From Propionibacteriaceae bacterium (lineage in GTDB: Bacteria; Actinomycetota; Actinomycetes; Propionibacteriales; Propionibacteriaceae), in the NCBI GenBank assembly GCA_031272805.1, contig JAISTC010000117.1, positions 1 to 36,748 on the forward strand: DNA of 36,748 nucleotides. The letters are read 5' to 3'. A program made the translations under genes and the position numbers. The notes beneath the pieces are model-generated. The model had not been told where the DNA came from and did no database searches. It worked only from the letters and a program-made list of their open reading frames with translations. Shown piece after piece: positions 22,586 through 33,400 of the stretch. The first letter of the stretch is position 1; each line of letters starts with the position of its first letter.

Positions 22586-25500
22586 CAGATGGTCCATCCC
22601 ACGATGTGGTCGTCTTCGAGGCGGCGGGTGACGACCCGCGTGCCGGCGACGGAGAGAACCTCCCCGTCGACGGCTTCGACCGAGAAGCGCCGCGGGTTGC
22701 CGCGCAGCCCTTCGCCGGTCATCTTGGCGTAGGCCTCCTTGGCGACCCAGAAACGGGTCGCCCACTCGGCCTGATCGCCCTGCTCGGCCAGGAGTTCCAG
22801 CTCCGCCGGGTTGAAGGCGAGGTCGAGGAACCCCTGGTTCCTCTCCTCGATCCGCTCGAGATCCAGGCCGACAGGCCGGTCCGCCACGATGGCGGCCGCC
22901 CGGTCGGTCTTGTGGGCGAGGGAGACGTCGAGGCCCTCCCGGAGGGGCAGGCCCTCCCGGTCCGTCACGTAGACGCGGCCGGCCTCGTCGTAGCGGGTGG
23001 TGATCGCCACGGGGTAGGGCATCGCGTCGGCCGGCCAGAGGGCCCGGCGGACGGCGTCTTTCAGCGCCACCCGGCCCCACGTGAAGGCGCACTTGCCGTC
23101 CCACGACTCGATGTCCTCCAGGACCATGTTCTCGTCCCACGTCAGGTAGCGCAGCGCCACGAAGATGATCGCCTGCTGGTTCGGGTTGCGGTTGACGACG
23201 TAGAAGACGCCGGGGGCGACCTCCTCGGACATGACGGACCGCTCCGGGCGCATGACCACGTCCCAGATGGCCTCGTCGAAGCTCAGCCGCTGGTTGACCC
23301 AGCCCCGGTACGTCAGCCACGTCTGCCCGTCGCGCTCGTAAATCCCCTCGCCCGTGATGAAGTTGTCGGTCAGACCCTTGACGAACAGGCAGGCGTCGAA
23401 GGTCCCGTCCTGGTCGAACATGTCGCCGTAGAACTTGATCTCCGCCACCCGGACCGGGAAGGAGACCCGGTTGTCCTTCTCGTGGAGGTGGAGGAACAGG
23501 CCGATGGCCTGGCCGATCTGGTCGAGCAGCGACCCCTTGCCGGCGGCCTTGCGGACCTGTCCCTCCATGCCGCGGACGGCGTTGCGGGTCATGGCGACCG
23601 AGGAGTGGTAGGCCTCGCGGTGGAACGCGAAGTCGGCGTACGTCTCCTTGGGGCTGAACAGCGGCCCCGCGTCCTCGCCGAGCTGGGCCTCCAGCTCGGC
23701 CCGGTAGCCGGCGGGCGGCTCGGGGTAGGTCTCGGCGAACGTGACGTCCATCATGAGGTAGCCCTCGATCGTCAGCGACACCTGGACGTCCGACTTCCAG
23801 AAGCACTTGACGGCCGCCTCGAACGGCTCGTTCAGGCTCATGAAGTTCATCGCCGTGATCGGGCCCAGCCTGACCGGGTGGTAGGACTCGGGGATCTGCT
23901 GCCGGGCGAGTTCGACCATGAGCTCCAGGCTCATGGTCAGCGGCACGATCGGGTAGACCTCCTTCGGCCGGAACTCCTCCCAGCCGCGCGGCTGGCGGAC
24001 GATCGAGTGGTCGTACGTCAGCGGGTAGTCGCGGATGTCGATGACGAGCGGGACTTCTATCCGCTGGCCGCGGCGGTGCTTGGCCGCCCGCAACCCGGCC
24101 ATCGCCTGCGCCGCCTGTTCCGGCGTGACCGTCGACTTCTTGGCGCCCGCGCGGAAGTCCGCGATGGCCGACGCGCGCGAGCCCAGTTGCTCCGAGCTGG
24201 TCCAGTCCATGCCTTCTGCGCGCTTGGCGTCGGTGCGCCAGGTGGTCAGGCGGTTCTTGCGGGTGGTGGTGTCGGTATCCGGGGCGGCCGCGGTGTCAGG
24301 CCCCGTGGCTGTCGCAAGCTCCGTAGCCACGGTGCCAGACCCCACGGCCTGTGTAGCCACGGTGCCAGACCCCACGGCCTGCGCGGCTGCGGGGGGCGCC
24401 GGGGCGGTGGCCAAGGTGGCCGTTCGGCCGCCGCCCCGGATCGCCGCTGGACCGGCCGTGGCGGTCGCCAACAGGCCGCGGTCCCGAAATCGCCGGACGA
24501 CGTCGTGTTGCAACTGGATCGCCTGGCGGACGTTGTCGTCGAGGGCCTCGACGAGGGGGTTGGAGAGGTCGCCCAGGTCCTCGAGCCCGAGCCCGGCCGC
24601 GCTGGCGCCCGCGGCGGCCGCCGGGCCGTAGTACTGCTCGACCGCCTCGTCCAGCGACTGGAGGTCCTGGAGCAGGGGCGCGCCCTGGGGGATGTAGTAG
24701 ACGGACTTGGCCTCGCGGAACTCGGCCCGCATGCCGACGAACGCGATGTCGGCCATCGGGGAGCCCTCCGTGTAGAGGACGGCGTGGACGCGCCGGAGCT
24801 GGTCGAGCGAGACCCGGCCCGGCGTGGTCGTGCCGATCGACGCGAACTCGCGGCCCTTCAGCGTGTCGTCGACGAAGCCGGTCAGCGGCCCCGGCCCGAC
24901 CTGGATGAAGACCCGGGCGTCCTGCTCCGCGTACAGCTTCTCGATCAGCTCCCGGTAGCGGACGGGCTGGGACAGCTCGGCGGCGAACACCTCGGCCGCA
25001 CCCGCCGAATCCGCCGCCTGCGTCGTGTCGAGCTGGTCCAGCGTGACGGCCGACCACAGGGGATACGGCGACGGGTGGGTGGCGACCTGGCGCATGGCGA
25101 GGATCGGCACGTCCATGACCTGCTCGATGTACGGCGTGTGGAGGGCCGAGGCGAAGGGGAGGACCGTGTAGAAGGCCTTGGCCTCGTCGAGGATCCCCTT
25201 GACCAGGTCGAGCGACTCCGGCCCGAGGACGGAAATCACGATCTGGCTAGGGCAGTTGTCGTTCGACAGCGTCACGCCGGGGACGGCCAGGAGCCGCTGG
25301 CGGACGGCCGGGTCGATCTCCGAGGCGATGGCCACGAGCTTGAAGTCCGGGACCTCGTCCGGGTCGATCTGGAGGTTCGGGTCCTCGGCGAAATCGAGGA
25401 CGAGCCGGTCGAACGACTCGTCGAGGACGCCGATGGCCCGGGCCGCGAACCACTCGCCGACGCTGTGGCCCGTGTAGAGGTCCGGCGTGATGCCCGTCTT

Positions 25501-27354
25501 GAGCAGGGCCTCGTGGAGGAGCAGGCACGTGTAGTACTCGGCCGCCGCGTCGTGGATGACCGGGTCGTCGGTCGGGAAGTCCGTGTAGGGGATGTCCAAC
25601 TCGTCGACGACCGAGTCCCGCTCGGCCTCGCCCGTCAGCGAGTAGCCGGGGAACATGAACACGGTCTTGCCGCCGTCGCGCAGCAGCGGCTGGTTGGTGA
25701 ACCAGATGTCCGAGCGGCCCCGCCAGGGCTTGTCCGCCCGGATGATGTCGCAGGCCAGGGCGAGCCGCTCGGCGGTCGGGTTGAAGACGACGATCCGGTA
25801 GGGGTCGCCGGGCTGGCCGAGGAACGAGCCGATGTGGGAGGTGGCGTGCTTCATGTCGATGACGGAGAGGAGGTCCTCCTTGGTCTTCCCGGCGAGCGCG
25901 ATGACGTCGGGGAAGTACTGGCGGCGCCGGTCCACGCGGTAGCGGCGGGCCTGCGCGGCCGGCTCCTGGTAGGCGGTGAGGACGGCGTGGGCGTTGGCGC
26001 CGCCGAAGCCGAAGGCGTTGACGCCGGCCACGAGGGGCAGCCCCGCCTCCTCCCAGTCGATCAGTTCCTGGGCCGGCTCGAAGCGTGACTTGGCCATCGC
26101 CGTCAGCGGCTTCTCGCAGTGCAGCGTCGGCGGGATCTGGCGGTGGAACAGCGCCAGGATCGTCTTGATGAGGCCGAACATGCCGGCCGCCGGCATCGTG
26201 TGGCCGATGTTCGATTTGACCGATCCCAGGTAGGCGCGCGGGTGGGTCGCGTCGCCGAAGAACTCGGTCAGCGTCTGGAGCTCGTTGGCGTCGCCGATCT
26301 GGGTGGCCGTGCCGTGGGTCTCGACGTAGCCGACCTGCTCGGGGTCGAGGCCGCACTTGCGCCACGCCTCCTCCAAGACCCGCCGCTGGCCCGCGGGGTT
26401 CGTGACCAGCGCGTTCGTGCCGGCGCCGTCGGAGCCCGTGGCCGTGGCCTTGATAACCGCGTAAATCCGGTTGCCGTCCTTCTCCGCCTGTTCCAGCGAC
26501 TTGATGACGAGGAAGCCGGCCCCCTGGCCGATGAGGAGGCCGTCGGCGTCCTGGCTGAATGGCGCGATGACGCCGCGCTTGCTCATCGCGCCCATGACGT
26601 TGAAGGCCGACCAGAAGACGGAGTTCTGGCCGGTGTGCATGGCGCCGATGACGGCCGAGTCGCACTCGCCCACCTGGATGAGCCGGATGCCATGTTCGAG
26701 GGCCACGACGCCGGAGGCGCAGGCGGCGTCGACGACGTAGGCGGGGCCGTGGATGTCGTAGCGGTGGGCCACGCCGGCGGCCACGAGGTTCGGCATGTTG
26801 GCCGTCACGGTGTCGCCCTGGTAGCGGCCGAAGCGGGACTGGTAGTCCTTCTTGATCTTGTCGATGGCCTCGTCGGGCAGGAGCGGCAGCGCGGCCTTGA
26901 GGATGCGCGTCAGCGACTCGGCCGTGCGGACCATCTCCGAGCTGATGAGCTGGGGCAGGCCGGCGAACTGGCCGCGCCCGACGATGACGCACGACCGGGT
27001 CAGGTCCTGGCCCAGCATGCCGGCGTCGGCCAGGGCGAAGTCGGTCAGCATGAGCGAGACGAGCTGGTCGGGGTCGGCGCCGTCGGCGGCGATCGGCAGG
27101 AGGCCGTAGCGCAGCGGGTCCGTCACGATGCGGTCGGTGAAGCCGCCCCGGTTGTTGTAGAAGCGGTCGACCTGGGAGTTGTCCTTGGCGCCGAAGTAGA
27201 ACGGCTCGATGATCTCGGGCGGCACCTCCGTGATGAGGTCCGCCCCCTCGGACAGGTTCGACCAGAACGAGCCCACGGAAAAGCCGCCTGGCGCGCCAAC
27301 GGCCAGGCCGACGACCGCGATATCGCGGTCGGACCGGGGAGGCAGTTCCGGCAT
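22585..27354 (-). CDS. Synthase 2: KS-AT-DH-phosphopantetheinyl transferase, Pfa/secondary-lipid type
   Basis: A 1589-residue multidomain enzyme. KS (about 10-450): Cys212 in DAACASG, His in ETHGTATQIGD and His in SNIGHTMPAAG. AT-like (about 545-870): Ser631 in GHSVGEW, though the usual FPGQGSQ entry is FPGYSLTG. A linker at about 985-1025 contains near-repeats of AVGSGTVAT. Hotdog/DH (about 1095-1380): His1116 in LTYDHSIV. PPTase (about 1440-1589): GLDLERIEE and FWVAKEAYAKMTGEGL. A C-terminal PPTase on the synthase is known from enediyne-type and some Pfa-type systems and would make the cluster self-activating. Start: ATG 27354 (MPELPPRSDRDIAVVG), 52 bases after synthase 1; a TTG at 27366 is in frame but less likely. 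No ACP and no KR were found here, so it must act on carriers supplied in trans. Confidence 0.88.
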   Translation of the reverse strand: MPELPPRSDRDIAVVGLAVGAPGGFSVGSFWSNLSEGADLITEVPPEIIEPFYFGAKDNSQVDRFYNNRGGFTDRIVTDPLRYGLLPIAADGADPDQLVSLMLTDFALADAGMLGQDLTRSCVIVGRGQFAGLPQLISSEMVRTAESLTRILKAALPLLPDEAIDKIKKDYQSRFGRYQGDTVTANMPNLVAAGVAHRYDIHGPAYVVDAACASGVVALEHGIRLIQVGECDSAVIGAMHTGQNSVFWSAFNVMGAMSKRGVIAPFSQDADGLLIGQGAGFLVIKSLEQAEKDGNRIYAVIKATATGSDGAGTNALVTNPAGQRRVLEEAWRKCGLDPEQVGYVETHGTATQIGDANELQTLTEFFGDATHPRAYLGSVKSNIGHTMPAAGMFGLIKTILALFHRQIPPTLHCEKPLTAMAKSRFEPAQELIDWEEAGLPLVAGVNAFGFGGANAHAVLTAYQEPAAQARRYRVDRRRQYFPDVIALAGKTKEDLLSVIDMKHATSHIGSFLGQPGDPYRIVVFNPTAERLALACDIIRADKPWRGRSDIWFTNQPLLRDGGKTVFMFPGYSLTGEAERDSVVDELDIPYTDFPTDDPVIHDAAAEYYTCLLLHEALLKTGITPDLYTGHSVGEWFAARAIGVLDESFDRLVLDFAEDPNLQIDPDEVPDFKLVAIASEIDPAVRQRLLAVPGVTLSNDNCPSQIVISVLGPESLDLVKGILDEAKAFYTVLPFASALHTPYIEQVMDVPILAMRQVATHPSPYPLWSAVTLDQLDTTQAADSAGAAEVFAAELSQPVRYRELIEKLYAEQDARVFIQVGPGPLTGFVDDTLKGREFASIGTTTPGRVSLDQLRRVHAVLYTEGSPMADIAFVGMRAEFREAKSVYYIPQGAPLLQDLQSLDEAVEQYYGPAAAAGASAAGLGLEDLGDLSNPLVEALDDNVRQAIQLQHDVVRRFRDRGLLATATAGPAAIRGGGRTATLATAPAPPAAAQAVGSGTVATQAVGSGTVATELATATGPDTAAAPDTDTTTRKNRLTTWRTDAKRAEGMDWTSSEQLGSRASAIADFRAGAKKSTVTPEQAAQAMAGLRAAKHRRGQRIEVPLVIDIRDYPLTYDHSIVRQPRGWEEFRPKEVYPIVPLTMSLELMVELARQQIPESYHPVRLGPITAMNFMSLNEPFEAAVKCFWKSDVQVSLTIEGYLMMDVTFAETYPEPPAGYRAELEAQLGEDAGPLFSPKETYADFAFHREAYHSSVAMTRNAVRGMEGQVRKAAGKGSLLDQIGQAIGLFLHLHEKDNRVSFPVRVAEIKFYGDMFDQDGTFDACLFVKGLTDNFITGEGIYERDGQTWLTYRGWVNQRLSFDEAIWDVVMRPERSVMSEEVAPGVFYVVNRNPNQQAIIFVALRYLTWDENMVLEDIESWDGKCAFTWGRVALKDAVRRALWPADAMPYPVAITTRYDEAGRVYVTDREGLPLREGLDVSLAHKTDRAAAIVADRPVGLDLERIEERNQGFLDLAFNPAELELLAEQGDQAEWATRFWVAKEAYAKMTGEGLRGNPRRFSVEAVDGEVLSVAGTRVVTRRLEDDHIVGWTI
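24284..24390. repeat. In-frame repeat in the linker of synthase 2
   Basis: The 62 bases 24291-24352 match 28996-29057 in synthase 1 with two differences that I count. Inside it, a 30-bp unit around GTAGCCACGGTGCCAGACCC is repeated (period 24331 to 24361). It begins GGCCGCGGTGTCAGGCCCC, resembling the intergenic GAGGTGTCAG family. Confidence 0.75.
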
Positions 27355-27406
27355 ATGGGGTCCCAATCTGTTGTCTTTCCTGTGGTGTCCGATCTGTGGG
27401 GGTCGG

Positions 27407-30400
27407 TTAGTCGGGGGTCACGCCCGGCGGGGCGGCGACGGCGGCGAAGACCTGGTCGATGAAGCCCTCGATCTCGGCCGAGCGGCCCGCCACGGCGATC
27501 AGCAGCGGGTCGTGGCCGTCGGTCAGCTCGCCGACGAGGAAGTCCGCGCCGAGGGAGAGCGGGATGAGCGAGAGGCCGCGCTTCTTCATCTCGGTCTCCA
27601 GGGTGGTCGAGACCATGCCCGCGCCCTTCCACGGCCCCCACGCCACGGCCACGGCCTTGGCCGGGGCGCCGCGCCGGTGGAGGACGAACGACAGCGTGTC
27701 GAAGACCGAGTTGGCGGCGGCGTAGTCGCACTGCCCCCGGTTGCCGAACGACGCGGCCATCGAGGAGAACAGGACGACCAGCTTGAGCTCGTCGAGCATC
27801 GGCCCGAGGACCTTCAGCGGGTCGGTCTTGGTCGTGTAGACCCGCTCGAACGAGTCCCACGTCTTGTCCTTGAACAGCTTGTCCTCGAGGACGGCGGCGG
27901 CGTGGAAGACCGCGTCGACGTGGCCGCGCTCCCGCTTCAGCCGGTCGACCAGGCCCTGGAAGGCGGCCTCGTCGTGGAGGTCGACGGCGGCGTACTCGGC
28001 CGTGGCCCCGCCGGCCTCGATCTTGGCCAGCGCCGTCTCGACGGACTTGGCCTTGAGGATCGACTGGACCCGGCCCTTGATCAGCTTGGGCTGGTCGAAG
28101 CCCTCGACCGTGATGAGGTGCTTCTGGAGGGCCGCGCCGTCGTCGAGGCCGGCGTAGGCGGCGGCCAACTCGGCGTCACGCGGGGTGCGGCCGACCAGGA
28201 CGTAGTGGCAGGGCTTGTGCTCGGCCAAGCGGGCCATGAGGTCCGGCGAGATGCCCTGGGCGCCGCCCAGGACAAGGACGACCGAGTCCTTGTCCAGGAG
28301 GTCCGTCAGCGAGGCCCCGTTGCCCGACGCGGTGGGCTCGCCGCCCGCCGCCGGCTGGACGGCCGGGAGGAAGCGGACCCGCTCGGCCCCGTCGTAGACG
28401 ATGGCGGGGAACCGGTCGGCGTCGGTCAGCTCGGCGGTCACCAGCGCCGGCACGGCCGCCGGGTCGAACGGCTGCAGCGCGTCGACGACCCGGACTCGCT
28501 TGTCCTGGTACTCGACCTGGAGCGTCTTGAACAGCCCGTCGAAGCCCTGGATGTCCGCCACGCCGGCGAGGTCGGCGGCGGCGATCAGCGTCCCGGCCGT
28601 GTCGTCGAACAGCGTCAGCCACTCGACGCGGCCCATGTCGGCGGCCTTGACCAGCGCGAAGACCTGTTCCAGGGTCAGCGGCGTCCCGGCCGTGTGGGAG
28701 TTGACGAAGACGAGGCCGTCCGTGGCCGACAGGTCCGCGCCCTCGGCGCTCGGCACCAGATCGACCAGCGCGCCGAGGTCGCCCAACGCCGCCACCAGCG
28801 CGTCGCCGACGGCCGGGTCGGCGGCGCAGACGGCGAAGCGCTTGCCCTCCAGCGACAGGGGTTCGCCCGCCGGGTGCGGGTACGGGTACAGCGAGATGGC
28901 CAGGCGCACGACTTCCAACTCGTCGTCGGACAGGTTGCTGGCGTGGGCGGCCAGGTCGGTGATCGTGGGCAGGGAAGACATACGGGGGGCGGCCACGGTG
29001 TCAGGCCCCGTGGCTGTCGCAAGCTCCGTAGCCACGGTGCCCGACCCCATGGCCTGTGCCGCGGTGCCCGACCCCGTGGCCTCTGCCGCGGTGCCCGACC
29101 CGGTGGCCTCGGCCTCTGGGGCCGCCTCCAGCGCCTTCGGCGCGGCGCCCGCGGCGCCGGCCTTGGCGCGGTCGAGGTACTCGTCGAACTCGCCTGCCTG
29201 CGCCTGGCCGACGATCTCCTGGAGCCATTCGATCATGCCGCGCAGCGTCTTGATGGCCGCCATGCGCTCAAGGGCCTCGGCGGAGTCCTCCTCCGACAGG
29301 CCCATCGCCTCGACGTCGGGCAGCTCGATGCGCTCGTTCAGCGAGCCCATGATCTCGAGCCGCTTGATCGAGTCGATCGAGAGGTCGGCCTCCAGGTCCA
29401 TGTCCAGGCCGAGCATCTCCGGCGGGTAGCCGGTCTTCTCGGAGACGACCTCGATGACGATGTCGTGGACCATCTCGGGCGTGAGGTCCTTCAACTGGAG
29501 CAGGACCGAGGCGGACTCGTCGTCCTCGATCTCGCCCTCCAGGACGACGACCTCCTGCGACGCCACCGGCTCCAACTCCTGGCCCGGCAGGGCCGCCTCG
29601 ACCCGCGCCCGGGCGCCCGGCTGGTAGCCCAGGTAGCCGAGCAGGACGTCACGCTGGTCGTCGAGGACCGACCGGACGTTGGCCAGGTACGTCTGGACGA
29701 CGTCTTCCGGGGTCGTGCCGGCGGGCGCTCCCAGCGCGCCGGGGCCGCCCAGGTTCTCGGCCCGCATCTGGCGGAGCTGCTCCTCCGTGTATTGGCTCTT
29801 GCGCTCCAGGTGTTCGTAGCCCTGGTCGCGCCACTGGGCGATGGGGACGGCCTCCAGGCCGTCGACCATGAAGACGGTCTTGTTCTGGGCGTGCTTCGTC
29901 GGCTCGGCCAGGTCGACGGGCGTGGCCCGGCGGCCTTCGAACAGCTTGGCGAAGTCGAGTTCGCGGCCGGTCGCCACCCAGCGGGCCAGCGCGTCGAGGA
30001 ACGTCACGATGCCCGCGCCGTCGCGCTCGGTCTGGATCGCCGTGACGGTGTCGCCGAGGGTATCGCGGACGAGGCCCGTCAGGATGCCGCCGGGGCCGGC
30101 CTCGACGAAGACCCGGGCCCCCGCCTCGTACATGCCGCGCAGCTCGTCCGCGAAGCGGACGGGCTGGACGAGCTGGCCGGCGATCTGGCGCCGGATGGCG
30201 GCGGCCGTCGCCGGATACGGCTGGGCCGTCGTGTTCGACCACACGGGCACGCCGGCCTTGCCCAGCTTGACCGGCTTGAGGGCGGCGGCGAACGCCTGGT
30301 CGGCGCCCGCCACGAGCGGGGTGTGGAACGCGCAGGCGACCTCGACCGGCGTGGCCTTGACGCCCTTCTCCTTGAGCTGGGCGAGGAACGCCGCGACCGC

Positions 30401-33400
30401 CTCGGTCGAGCCGCCGACGACGGTCTGGCGCGGCGAGTTGAGGTTGACCGCCCAGACGCCCTCGACGCCCTCCAACAGGCGCGCGACTTCCTCGGCGCCG
30501 GCCGAGACCGCAGCCATCGTGCCGGGGTCGGCGCCGGTCGCGCCGAGGATGGCCTCGGCCCGCTGGCGCGACAACCCAGGCAGGTCGGCCGCCGGGAGCA
30601 CCCCGGCAAAGCTCAAGGCCGCGAGCTCGCCGTAACTGTGGCCCGCCACCAGGTCCGGCACCACGCCGACTCGGCCGAGCGCGCGGGCGATGGCCAGGTC
30701 GACGAAGCCGAGGAGGGGCTGGGCGTGGCGGGTGTCCGTCACGGCCGCCTGCTGGGCCTTCCGCTCCGCGTCCGTGAACACGGACGGAGGGAAGATCAAG
30801 GAGAAATACTCCGGGTAGGCCGCGAGGTCGTCGCGGAGCCCGGGGAACAAGACGAACAACTCGCGGGCCATGTTGACCCGCTGGCTGCCCTGGCCGGAGA
30901 ACAGGAACGCCACCTGGCCGGGCTTGGGCTCCCGCCGGTAGACGCCGGGGGCGGGCCCGTCGCCGAGGGCCGCGTCGATCTTGGCCAGGAGGTCCGCCCA
31001 GTTCTTGGCCACGAAGGCGACCTGGATGTCGCCCTCCGACTGGGCCAGCGTCAGCGCCACGTCGGCCAGGCCGAGGTACCGATTGACGTCCCACAGCGCC
31101 TTGACCTGGCGCATCTGCTGGCGGGCGGCCGCGGCGTCGGCGCCGCGGAAGACGATCAGCTCGGCCGGCCACGCCTTGAGGACCGGCTCGTCGGGGACCT
31201 GGGCCTCGTAGTTCTGCAGGATCGTGTGGTAGTTCGTGCCGCCGAAGCCGAAGCCGGAGACCCCGGCCAGGCGCCGCTCGGCCGTCCACGGCTTGGCCGT
31301 GCCGTTGGCGTTGAACACGAGCGGGCTGCGCCCCGGCACATACGTCCGGACGGGCTTCTCCAGGTGGATGGTCGGCGGGATGACGCCGTGGTAGAGCGAC
31401 AGGGCGGCGCGGATGACGCCGGCCACGCCGGCGGCGCACTTGGCGTGGCCGATCTGCGTCTTGACCGACCCGGCGTAGATCTGGGCCGGCAGCGCGCCCG
31501 CGTCGAGCATGATGTTGGTCAGCGCCAGGAGCTCCGTCCGGTCGCCGACCGACGTGCCCGTGCCGTGGGCCTCGATCAGCCCGACCTCCGACGGCAGCAG
31601 CCCCGCCATCTCGTAGGCCCGCTTGACCGCCCGGGTCTGGCCCGCGATGTTCGGGGCCGTCAGGCCGAGCGAGCGGCCGTCGGACGAGCCGTGGACGCCG
31701 CGGATGACCGCGTAGATGCGGTCGTGGTCACGTTCGGCGTCCGACAGGCGCTTGAGGACGAGCGCGCCCGCGCCCTCGCCCGGCGTCAGGCCGTCGCCCG
31801 ACTCGTCGAACGTGGCCGTGAAGCCGCGCCGCGACAGGGCGTACGTGGCGTTGAAGAACAGGTAGTCGAGGATCGAGTTGTGGAGGTCGACGCCGCCGCA
31901 GACGACCATGTTCGACCGGTCCATCCACAGCTCCTGGCAGGCCAGGTCGATCGATGCCAGCGACGAGGCGCAGGCCGCGTCGACCGTGTAGTTGCGGCCG
32001 CCGCAGTTGAGCCGGTTGGAAATCCGCCCCGACGTGACGTTGGAGAGGACGCCCGCGAACGAGTCCTCGGTCAGCCGCGGCAGGGCCTCGGAGACGTCGT
32101 CCGGCAGCGAGCCGAGCAGTTGCCTGATGCCCGGCCGGGAGCCGTAGGCGCTCGACAGCTCGCCCATCGCCTCGACGCCGAAGATGACCGACGTGTCCTG
32201 GAACATGTTCGACTTGAAGTCCGTGTAGCCCGCGTCCTCCAGCGCCCGCTTGGCGACCAGGAGGCCGATGAGCTGGGTCGTCTCGATCGAGTGGACCGAC
32301 TGGGGCGTGACGCCGAACTCGAGCGGGTCGAACTCGGCCGGGGACAGGAACGAGCCCCACTTGGAGCAGACGAAGTCCGTGTCCTGCGTCTCCGGGTTGT
32401 AGAAGACGTCGGCGTCCCAGCGGGACTTGGGCACTTCGATGACCGTGTCGACGCCCATGACGACGTTGCGCCAGTACTCGTCGACGTTGTCGGCCTGCGG
32501 GAAGATGCCGGCCATGCCGATGATGGCGATGGGCTCGGCCTTGGGGTCGGGGGTCCGGTCGGTCCGGTGCCGCTTGGGCTGGTCCGGCGCGTCCAGCGTC
32601 ACGCTGGGCGCCAGCCCCGCGATCAGCTCGGCCGCCGCCGTGGTCACGGCCGCGTGCGTGGCCGCGATCGGCCGGGGGTCGTGGATCAGCGCCGTGATGT
32701 CGCCGCACATGAACATGCCCTGCTCGGTCTGCTGCTTGGGCGTCAGCTTGACCAGTTTGCGGCCGCCGTTGCCGGGCTGGTCCGGCGCCACGGCGGCGTC
32801 GCCGAGCGCCGCGCGGGCCCCGGCGTGGGTCACCTCGGTCTTGTGGTCGGCCCGGTCGACGCCCTTGCTGGCGATCCGGGCGCGGCCCAGGTTGAGCTCC
32901 TCGAGGGCGGCCCGCTTGGCGACGTCGTCGAGGTCGAGCGCCTGGACGCGGGCCTTCTCGGCCAGGAAGAAGTCGGCGAACGGCGTCGGCAGGACGCGGG
33001 TCTCCTGGCCCTTGGCCGACTCGAGGAGGAGGGTCCCCTCGGCCTCCAGGGCGATCTCCTGGAAGCGCTGGGTGATGGCGTGGGTGGCGACGGCCTCGGG
33101 CGAGAACAGGTAGGCGCTGCCGAGCAGGAGGCCGACCTTGGCGCCGCGGGCCGCGACGGACGCCGTCATGATCGACACGAAGGCGGAGCTGAGGGCGTCG
33201 TGGAGGCCGCCCGCGAAGACCAGGCTGAGCGAGGCGGGGTCGTCCGCGTCGATGACGTGGAACAACATCCGTTCCCACAGCAGCGCCGACGGGGTCGGGC
33301 CAACGTGGCCGCCGGACTCGCGGCCCTCGAAGATGAAGCCGCGCGCGCCCTCCTTGACGTACTGGTCGAACAGGGTCGGGGACTGGATGTGGAGGAACGC

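Noticed and set aside
24284-24390. Tandem carrier-protein domains in the synthase linkers, as in PfaA
   Set aside because: The repeats encode GSGTVAT-type low-complexity peptide without a DSI/DSL serine motif; only one ACP (Ser1747) is present in synthase 1 and none in synthase 2.
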